From assembly GCF_025822245.1 (NCBI RefSeq), contig NZ_JACKTL010000078.1, forward strand, positions 1 to 59,317: a stretch of DNA of 59,317 nt, read 5' to 3'. A program made the position numbers and the translations under genes. The notes under the pieces are model-generated. The model was given only the letters and a program-made list of their open reading frames with translations. It was not told the DNA's origin and ran no database searches. The DNA comes from Mycolicibacterium hodleri (GTDB lineage: Bacteria; Actinomycetota; Actinomycetes; Mycobacteriales; Mycobacteriaceae). Below are positions 51,366-59,317 of the stretch, piece after piece (the first letter of the stretch is position 1; every line of letters begins with the position of its first letter).

Positions 51366-52091
51366 TCAGCCCAGTTCCCAGACGACCGTGACGGCGAAGC
51401 CGACGGTCTGCTGGCCGGGCGACATCGGTGCCGCGGCCGCCACGTCGTAGCGGACCGGGGACGGCGGCGGGGGAGTCACGCCGCCGGTCTCCGAGATGGA
51501 CAGCACCTTGCCGAGGTCCATGCCGGACAGCTGGGCATACTGCTGCGCCCGGTTCTTGGCGTCGTCGAAGGCCCGGCTGCGGGCGTCCTTGACCAGCTGG
51601 GAGTCGTCCTCGATCGAGTACGACACCGAGTTGATCCGGGTGGCGTCCCCGCCGGTGGTGGTGATGACGCCGAGGACCTGCGGCCCGGTCTCGATCTTGC
51701 GGACCTTGACGTCGATCGAGTTGCTCGACTGGTACCCGACGATGGTGGTGTTGTCCGGGCCGCCGTACTGGGGCTGCAGCGTCACCGTCGTGGTGCTTAT
51801 GTCCTTGCGGTCGACGCCCTGGCCGGTGATCGCATCGGTCACCGCGCCGGCCCGGCTGCTGGTCTGGTTGGAGGCGCCGATCGCATCAGGTGCGGTCGCG
51901 GCGATCGACAGGCTGATCACCAGCGTGTCCGGCGTGCCGTCGACCTTGCCCTCGCCGATGACGGTGACCTGACGCGGCGCCGCGGTCCCCGGCACGGCCG
52001 ACGGAGCCGCGGTGGCGTCGCAGCCCACCACGGCGACGGCGGCCAGCGCCGCCCCGGCGAGCAGGAACAGTCGGGTCAGCGGCTTCGGCAT
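51366..52091 (-). CDS. lpqG: SIMPL-domain (DUF541) lipoprotein LpqG
   Basis: A 241-residue exported lipoprotein matching Rv3623 (about 240). The signal peptide MPKPLTRLFLLAGAALAAVAVVGC ends with lipobox VVGC, so Cys24 should be lipidated. The SIMPL domain (residues 45-235) begins RQVTVIGEGKVDGTPDTLVISLSI and ends VGFAVTVVWELG. The function is unknown, and related proteins are periplasmic. ATG 52091 is chosen over GTG 52112 because a TAGGGT box lies seven bases before it. It is convergent with the molybdenum enzyme gene, with four bases between the stops. Confidence 0.9.
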   Translation of the reverse strand: MPKPLTRLFLLAGAALAAVAVVGCDATAAPSAVPGTAAPRQVTVIGEGKVDGTPDTLVISLSIAATAPDAIGASNQTSSRAGAVTDAITGQGVDRKDISTTTVTLQPQYGGPDNTTIVGYQSSNSIDVKVRKIETGPQVLGVITTTGGDATRINSVSYSIEDDSQLVKDARSRAFDDAKNRAQQYAQLSGMDLGKVLSISETGGVTPPPPSPVRYDVAAAAPMSPGQQTVGFAVTVVWELG

Positions 52092-52098
52092 GGCACGC

Positions 52099-52104
52099 AC
52101 CCTA
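52099..52104 (-). promoter_or_regulatory. -10 box TAGGGT before lpqG
   Basis: TAGGGT on the minus strand is seven bases before ATG 52091. It lies between the ephA stop and lpqG and fixes the lpqG start. Confidence 0.5.
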
Positions 52105-52112
52105 CCGGTCAC

Positions 52113-53072
52113 TCAGACAGTCGCCAGGAACTCCAGAAGCGCGGCGTTGACCTCGGCCGGGCGTTCCTGCTGCAGCCAATGACCCGCGCCGTCGACGAGC
52201 ACCTCCCGGTACGGTCCCGACACCACCTCGCGCACCCGGTCGCGCGGCGTCATCGCCAATGCCGGATCCGCGGTGCCCCCGATGAACAGCGTGGGCACGT
52301 CGATCGTCGGCGACGGGGTGGTCTCCGTCAGCTCCCAGTTCCTGTCGAAGTTGCGGTACCAGTTCAGCGGTCCGCTGAATCCGGTCCTGGTGAATTCCGC
52401 GACGTAGTGGTCGACCTCGTCGGCGGTGATCCAGTCCGGCCGGCCGTCGGGCTCCGGCAACCGATCGATGAAGCCCGCCGGGCCGGGCGTGGCCATCTGC
52501 AGGAAGACGTTCGTGTCGTCGGTCGACCGCATGCCGCCCATCAGCCTGCGCATGGTGCGGGCCGGGTCGGCGGACAGTTCGGCGTCGGCGGGCCCCGGCT
52601 CCTGGAAGTAGAGGATGTAGAAGAAGTTCTCGCCGAAGGCGCTGCGCCACGCCTCCGTCGGCCGCACGTGCGGGCGGGGAATCGGCGGCACGCTGACGGC
52701 CACGCACGCCGAGACCCGATCCGGGTGGAGCAGCGGAAAGTTGGTCGCCACCACCGAACCCCAGTCGTGCCCGACGACGACGGCCGTCTCGGCGCCCACG
52801 TCGTCGAGCAAGCCGGCGACGTCGCCGGTCAGCTGCACCACGTCGTAGTCCTCGACCGCCGGCGGAGCCGACGAACCGCCGTAGCCGCGCTGATCCGGGG
52901 CCAGCACGTGGTACCCGGCGGCGGCCAGTGCCGGGATCTGGTGACGCCACGAGAAGGCCAGTTCCGGGAAGCCGTGCGCGAGCACGACGACGGGGGCCCC
53001 GCGGTCGCCGGCCTCGGTCACGCGCAACGTCACGCCGTTGGTCTGCACTAGCCGCTGGGTCGGGGTGATCAC
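52113..53072 (-). CDS. ephA: Epoxide hydrolase, EphA-like
   Basis: A 319-residue alpha/beta hydrolase similar to M. tuberculosis Rv3617 (about 322), which opens epoxides to diols. The oxyanion motif is HGFPE, the nucleophile Asp is in VVVGHDWGSVV, and the catalytic His in GAGHWLQQERP. The cap domain starts FGENFFYILYFQEPGPADAEL. GTG 53072 gives VITPTQRLVQTNGVTLRV, in register with the family start. The frame continues upstream without a better start. It is divergent from ftsH. Confidence 0.88.
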   Translation of the reverse strand: MITPTQRLVQTNGVTLRVTEAGDRGAPVVVLAHGFPELAFSWRHQIPALAAAGYHVLAPDQRGYGGSSAPPAVEDYDVVQLTGDVAGLLDDVGAETAVVVGHDWGSVVATNFPLLHPDRVSACVAVSVPPIPRPHVRPTEAWRSAFGENFFYILYFQEPGPADAELSADPARTMRRLMGGMRSTDDTNVFLQMATPGPAGFIDRLPEPDGRPDWITADEVDHYVAEFTRTGFSGPLNWYRNFDRNWELTETTPSPTIDVPTLFIGGTADPALAMTPRDRVREVVSGPYREVLVDGAGHWLQQERPAEVNAALLEFLATV

Positions 53073-53210
53073 CAGCTGAGCCAAGCACGAGGCGTCGGGA
53101 ACCGTCGATCGTTGGTCAAGCGGTAGCCTTGATGAACCCAACCTGTGCTTATCGGAAGGACGTGGCCCGACCCGACTCGGCTCGAGAGTCTCGCTGGCCT
53201 AAGACAACGA

Positions 53211-55559
<2,349 letters not shown>

Positions 55560-55574
55560 CCGAACGGAGCGTCG

Positions 55575-56183
55575 ATGACTGCAGTCACGTCCAACCCGCC
55601 TGCCTTCGTGCCGGCGACGTTCGACCAGGAGCGCGCCGAGAACGCCGTGCGCGAGCTGCTGTACGCGATCGGTGAGGACCCCGAACGGCACGGTCTGATC
55701 GACACGCCGGCACGGGTGGCGCGCGCCTACCGGGAGATGTTCGACGGGCTGTACTCGAACCCGGACGACGTGCTCAACACGACGTTCGACGAGCAGCACG
55801 ACGAGCTGGTGCTGGTCAAGGACATCCCGATGTACTCGACGTGTGAACATCACCTGGTGTCCTTCCACGGCGTCGCGCACGTCGGCTACATCCCCGGCGT
55901 CGACGGCCGGGTGACGGGGCTGTCCAAGCTGGCCAGGGTGGTAGACCTCTACGCGAAGCGGCCCCAGGTCCAGGAGCGGCTGACCGGGCAGGTCGCCGAC
56001 GCACTGATGCGCAAGCTCGACCCGCGCGGCGTCATCGTCGTGATCGAGGCCGAACACCTCTGCATGGCGATGCGCGGCATTCGCAAGCCGGGGGCCTCCA
56101 CCACCACCTCGGCGGTCCGCGGGCAGTTCAAGACCGACAGCGCGTCGCGGTCCGAGGCGCTGGATCTCATCCTTCGCAAGTGA
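55575..56183 (+). CDS. folE: GTP cyclohydrolase I
   Basis: A 202-residue enzyme that opens GTP to 7,8-dihydroneopterin triphosphate, the first step of folate synthesis. Zinc-binding residues lie in YSTCEHHLVSFHGVAHVGYIPG, with a second Cys in EAEHLCMAMRGI. GLSKLARVVDLYAKRPQVQERLTGQ is the conserved core. It starts 15 bp after ftsH and overlaps folP by four bases (GTGA). Confidence 0.97.
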   Translation: MTAVTSNPPAFVPATFDQERAENAVRELLYAIGEDPERHGLIDTPARVARAYREMFDGLYSNPDDVLNTTFDEQHDELVLVKDIPMYSTCEHHLVSFHGVAHVGYIPGVDGRVTGLSKLARVVDLYAKRPQVQERLTGQVADALMRKLDPRGVIVVIEAEHLCMAMRGIRKPGASTTTSAVRGQFKTDSASRSEALDLILRK

Positions 56184-57031
56184 CTGCCACCCGTGTGAAG
56201 GTGATGGGCGTCGTCAACGTCACCGACGATTCCTTCTCCGACGGCGGTCTGTACCTCGACCGGGACCGCGCGGTCGAACACGGCCTGGCTCTTGCCGCCG
56301 CGGGTGCGGCGATCGTCGACGTCGGCGGTGAGTCGACCCGGCCGGGCGCGACCCGAGTCGACGCGGCCGTCGAGAACGCCAGGGTGCTTCCGGTGATCAA
56401 GGCGCTCAGCGACCAGGGCGTCGCGGTCAGCATCGACACGATGCACGCGGCCGTCGCGCGGGCGGCGTTGGAGAACGGCGCCACCATCGTCAACGACGTC
56501 TCCGGTGGGCGGGCCGATCCCCACATGGCGCCGCTGCTCGCCGAGGCCGGCGTGCCGTGGATTCTGATGCACTGGCGAGCGGTGGACGCCGCCCGCCCGC
56601 ACGACGTCCCGCCCTACGGCGACGTGGTGGCCGAGGTGCGCGACGAACTGGCCGCCGCGGTGGACGCCGCGGTCGCCGCCGGGGTGGATCCCGGAAAGCT
56701 GATCATCGATCCGGGACTGGGCTTCGCCAAGTCCGCCGAGCACAACTGGACGTTGCTGGCGGCGTTGCCGGACATCGTCGACCTGGGCCTGCCCGTGCTC
56801 GTCGGCGCCTCCAGGAAGCGGTTTCTCGGTGCGCTGCTCGCCGACGACGACGGTGAACTGCGGCCGCCCGACGGCAGGGAGACCGCGACGGCGGTGATCT
56901 CGGCGCTGGCGATGATGCACGGCGCCTGGGGGGTGCGCGTCCACGACGTCGCGGCGACCGTCGACGCGCTGAAGGTCGTCGAGGCGTGGGAGACGGCACC
57001 CACCTGGGCGGGTGAGGTAGGCCGTGGCTGA
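56180..57031 (+). CDS. folP: Dihydropteroate synthase
   Basis: A 283-residue TIM-barrel enzyme that joins p-aminobenzoate to the pterin pyrophosphate; it is the sulfonamide target. Signatures are VMGVVNVTDDSFSDGG, VDVGGESTRPGATRV, IIDPGLGFAKSAEHNW and VGASRKRFLGALL. The first loop and the SRKR phosphate site are intact. The GTG start overlaps the folE stop, and its end overlaps folB by eight bases. Confidence 0.97.
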   Translation: MTATRVKVMGVVNVTDDSFSDGGLYLDRDRAVEHGLALAAAGAAIVDVGGESTRPGATRVDAAVENARVLPVIKALSDQGVAVSIDTMHAAVARAALENGATIVNDVSGGRADPHMAPLLAEAGVPWILMHWRAVDAARPHDVPPYGDVVAEVRDELAAAVDAAVAAGVDPGKLIIDPGLGFAKSAEHNWTLLAALPDIVDLGLPVLVGASRKRFLGALLADDDGELRPPDGRETATAVISALAMMHGAWGVRVHDVAATVDALKVVEAWETAPTWAGEVGRG

Positions 57032-57410
57032 CCGAATCGAGTTGCGCGGCTTGACCGTTCGCGGCCATCACGGCGTGTTCGACCACGAGCGCCGCGACGG
57101 TCAGGACTTCGTCGTCGACGTCACCGTGTGGATCGACCTCGCCGCCGCCGCGGCGAGTGACGACCTGGCCGACACCGTCGACTACGGGGCGCTGGCCCAG
57201 CTGGCCGCCGACGTCGTGGCGGGGCCACCCCGCAACCTGATCGAGACGGTCGCCGCCGAGATCGCCGACTCGGTGATGTCCGACGAACGTCTGCACGCCG
57301 TCGAGGTCGTGGTGCACAAGCCCGACGCGCCCATTCCGTTGACGTTCGCCGACGTGGCGGTGGTGGCGCGGCGATCGCGACGGGGTGGTCGGGCCGGTTC
57401 GGCGCCGTGA
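57024..57410 (+). CDS. folB: Dihydroneopterin aldolase
   Basis: A 128-residue enzyme that cleaves 7,8-dihydroneopterin to 6-hydroxymethyl-dihydropterin and glycolaldehyde. It opens ADRIELRGLTVRGHHGVFDHERRDGQDFVVDV. The conserved Tyr is in DTVDYGALAQ and the catalytic Lys in VEVVVHKPDAPI. It lies within the folate operon, with an eight-base overlap with folP and a four-base overlap (GTGA) with folK. Confidence 0.95.
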   Translation: MADRIELRGLTVRGHHGVFDHERRDGQDFVVDVTVWIDLAAAAASDDLADTVDYGALAQLAADVVAGPPRNLIETVAAEIADSVMSDERLHAVEVVVHKPDAPIPLTFADVAVVARRSRRGGRAGSAP

Positions 57411-57922
57411 CCCGCGTCGTCGTGTCGATCGGCTCGAACGTCGGTGACCGCCTCGCGCACCTGCAGTCCGTGGTCGACGGGTTCGGGTCCGCCGTCCGCG
57501 CGGTGTCACCGGTGTACGAGACCGACGCGTGGGGCGGCGTCGAGCAGGGGCCGTTCCTCAACGCCGTTCTGATCGCCGATGATCCGGCGCTGGACTGCCG
57601 CGCCTGGCTGCGTCGCGGCCAGGAACTGGAACGGGCGGCCGACCGAACCCGCGAAGTCCATTGGGGCCCAAGAACTCTCGACGTCGACCTGATCACCTGC
57701 CAGGACGGCGCGGACGAAGTGTCCAGCGCCGACGAGGTGCTGACGCTGCCACATCCGTACGCCCACCAGCGGGCCTTCGTGCTCGTCCCGTGGCTCGCCG
57801 CCGACCCCGGGGCGACGTTGACGGTGCACGGGACGCCACGGTCCGTCGGACAGTTGCTCGCCGACCTGGACGCGGGCGAGCGCGACGGCGTCCGAGCCGT
57901 CGCCGAGGCGCTGGTGCGCTGA
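57407..57922 (+). CDS. folK: 6-hydroxymethyl-7,8-dihydropterin pyrophosphokinase
   Basis: A 171-residue HPPK that transfers pyrophosphate from ATP to hydroxymethyl-dihydropterin, giving the FolP substrate. It starts VVVSIGSNVGDRLAHLQ. The metal-binding and catalytic signature is WGPRTLDVDLI, followed by LPHPYAHQRAFVLVPWL. The GTG start overlaps folB. Its TGA shares one base with the ATG of the next gene (TGATG). Confidence 0.95.
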   Translation: MTRVVVSIGSNVGDRLAHLQSVVDGFGSAVRAVSPVYETDAWGGVEQGPFLNAVLIADDPALDCRAWLRRGQELERAADRTREVHWGPRTLDVDLITCQDGADEVSSADEVLTLPHPYAHQRAFVLVPWLAADPGATLTVHGTPRSVGQLLADLDAGERDGVRAVAEALVR

Positions 57923-58398
57923 TGGGCCCCACCCGCAAACGGGACCTGACGATCGCGGCGGTGCTCCTGACGCTCCTCGGCTACGTCGTGACGTCGAGGA
58001 CGTTCGGGTCGTTCCCGCCAATCACCGTCCTGACCGGCGTGTCGCTGCTCGTGGTGGCCCTGGCCGTGGCGGGCTGGGCGTTCTACGTCCGGTCGAAGAT
58101 CGGCGACGGGAAGATCGGCGTCGGGCCCGGCCGGCTGCATCCGCTGGCCGTGGCGCGCGGCGTGATGATCGCGAAGGCGTCGGCCTGGGTGGGCGCGCTG
58201 ACCCTGGGGTGGTGGCTGGGCGTGAGCGCATTCTTCCTCCCGAAACGCGGCGCCCTGAGAGTCGCCGCCGAAGGGAGTACGGGTGCCGTGGTGGCCGCCG
58301 CGAGTGCGCTGGCCCTGGTGGTTGCCGCTCTCTGGCTGGAGCATTGCTGCAAGGCGCCGGATGAGCCGACCGAGGACGCCGACGGTGTGCGTGGTTAG
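57922..58398 (+). CDS. DUF3180 membrane protein, Rv3605c-like
   Basis: A 158-residue integral membrane protein with four predicted helices (residues about 10-27, 33-54, 80-105 and 118-138) and a short acidic C-terminus. Length and position after folK match Rv3605c (about 158). The function is unknown. ATG 57922 shares one base with the folK stop, so its synthesis is coupled to folate synthesis; a link to it is not established. Confidence 0.88.
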   Translation: MGPTRKRDLTIAAVLLTLLGYVVTSRTFGSFPPITVLTGVSLLVVALAVAGWAFYVRSKIGDGKIGVGPGRLHPLAVARGVMIAKASAWVGALTLGWWLGVSAFFLPKRGALRVAAEGSTGAVVAAASALALVVAALWLEHCCKAPDEPTEDADGVRG

Positions 58399-58463
58399 CT
58401 CGCCCGACCAGCTGACCAGGCGAATCGCCGACGTGGTCGGTACGCGATGAGGGCTGTCACAGG

Positions 58464-58469
58464 TACAGT
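58464..58469 (+). promoter_or_regulatory. -10 box TACAGT, leaderless layout
   Basis: TACAGT followed by six bases and ATG 58476. The Rv3604c-like gene can therefore be transcribed on its own, 77 bp after the DUF3180 gene. Confidence 0.5.
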
Positions 58470-58475
58470 CGGCCC

Positions 58476-59317
58476 ATGACCGAACCGACTCGTGGGGTCC
58501 GCGCGCGACGCGGAAACCGCAGGCCGGGCTCGTTGCTGCTGACGGCTTTGCTGGTGCTCGCCATCGTGTCGAGTTCGGCGCTGGTGTTCACCGACAAGGT
58601 CGCGCTGTTGAAGCTTGCCGTGGTCGTCGCGCTGTGGGCCGCAGTGGTCGGAGCGTTCGTGTCGTTCATCTACCGGCGCCAAGCCGACCTCGACCAAGCC
58701 AAGTCCCGCGACCTGAAGTTGGTCTACGACCTTCAGCTGGACCGGGAGATCTCGGCGCGCCGCGAGTACGAGTTGTCCATCGAGACGCAGCTGCGGCGGG
58801 AACTCGCCTCGGAGATTCGGGCTCAGACCTCCGACGAGGTGGCCAGCCTCCGCGCCGAGCTCGCGGCGTTGCGGGCGAATCTGGAGATCATCTTCGACAC
58901 CGACCTGCAGAGCAGGCCGGCCATCGAGACCGAACGCACCACCGTGCACAGGTTCGGGGACTGGGACGCGGTGCCGCAGGCGGCGCAGGAGCGCGACGAG
59001 CGTAGCTTCGGCCCCGGCCGGGTGATCAGCAGCCGGATCGACACCCAGGACACCCCGGACGTCCGTACCGCCGACGCGGGCGGCCGCGACGACAGCGACC
59101 CCAACACCGAGGAAAGCCCGATCATCGACGTGCCCGCGGAACCTCAGCCCGAGGGTGACGAGTGGGCCCCGCTGACGCCGGGCGGTGCGCACCGCCGGGC
59201 CTCCGAGCAAGCGCGTGCCGACGCCGGATGGCGACCGCCGCTCACCGAGGAGCCCCGGCCGGAGGGTCGACGCCGCGCACCGGAACCCGCGGCCGCACCG
59301 CCGCCGTGGACGCCGGT
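58476..59317 (+). CDS. Rv3604c-like membrane protein (DUF6779), cut by the window end
   Basis: The frame stays open to the last base, so only about 280 N-terminal residues are present (Rv3604c is about 397). After MTEPTRGVRARRGNRRPG come two helices (residues about 19-36 and 44-64). A long charged helical stretch follows (about 68-150), with FIYRRQADLDQAKSRDLKLVYDLQLDREISARREYE, probably coiled coil. An acidic/proline-rich region comes after that. It is likely a two-helix membrane protein with a large cytosolic part. Function unknown. Confidence 0.85.
   Translation, partial: MTEPTRGVRARRGNRRPGSLLLTALLVLAIVSSSALVFTDKVALLKLAVVVALWAAVVGAFVSFIYRRQADLDQAKSRDLKLVYDLQLDREISARREYELSIETQLRRELASEIRAQTSDEVASLRAELAALRANLEIIFDTDLQSRPAIETERTTVHRFGDWDAVPQAAQERDERSFGPGRVISSRIDTQDTPDVRTADAGGRDDSDPNTEESPIIDVPAEPQPEGDEWAPLTPGGAHRRASEQARADAGWRPPLTEEPRPEGRRRAPEPAAAPPPWTP

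Overview
The window is about 59 kb of very GC-rich DNA from a rapidly growing mycobacterium (Mycolicibacterium/Mycobacterium type). The evidence is gene content and order. topA, a class III adenylate cyclase, the DNA polymerase III delta' subunit, tRNA-Thr, an Rv3635-like membrane protein, galE, Rv3632/Rv3631/Rv3630-like genes, ppa, a PBP4-type carboxypeptidase, an Rv3626c-like zincin, tilS, hpt, lpqG, ephA, ftsH, folE-folP-folB-folK, a DUF3180 gene and an Rv3604c-like gene follow the order I remember for the M. tuberculosis Rv3651-Rv3604c region, in inverted orientation. GTG starts are common. Many genes have a TANNNT box 6-8 bases before the start codon, the signature of mycobacterial leaderless transcripts.

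Layout. 1-61 is an unnatural poly-G run. 62-10155 is core: an Rv3651-like sensor protein, an MrfA-type helicase, an Rv3647c-like gene, topA, the cyclase and holB, followed by tRNA-Thr(CGT). 10305-13141 is an accessory pair, a flavoprotein oxidase and an APC permease. 13232-16003 holds a GT-C-like membrane protein and galE, divergent from a 33-bp gap. 16000-23551 (minus strand) is a tightly coupled five-gene operon: a 1304-residue Pls-type synthetase (poly-epsilon-lysine synthetase architecture), an M1 zinc peptidase, a flippase-like protein, a family 2 glycosyltransferase and a DUF2304 protein. I regard this as the most interesting system in the window.

24161-39780 is a sugar-acid (glucarate/galactarate) catabolic island. 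It has the complete three-enzyme route to 2-oxoglutarate (glucarate dehydratase, 5-keto-4-deoxyglucarate dehydratase, 2-oxoglutarate semialdehyde dehydrogenase), a LysR regulator, two D-2-hydroxyacid dehydrogenases, a complete peptide/nickel-family ABC importer, a TSUP permease, an IclR regulator and a second glucarate dehydratase. Three promoters in this island share an identical layout: an ATGC-N7-GCAT dyad (a T-N11-A LysR box), exactly 20 bp, a TTGGAC -35, and a TANNNT -10. This places the box near -65 in each case and defines a likely LysR regulon.

40193-44332 holds an acyltransferase (behind a long leader with a 14-bp stem-loop), L-2-hydroxyglutarate oxidase, and the purine-degradation pair uraD-allantoicase; UraD lacks the usual catalytic His. 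44400-59317 returns to the core, interrupted by a molybdopterin oxidoreductase between hpt and lpqG. The last gene runs off the window. I saw no IS element, prophage, CRISPR array or rRNA. All family assignments were made by reading motifs; no database search was run.
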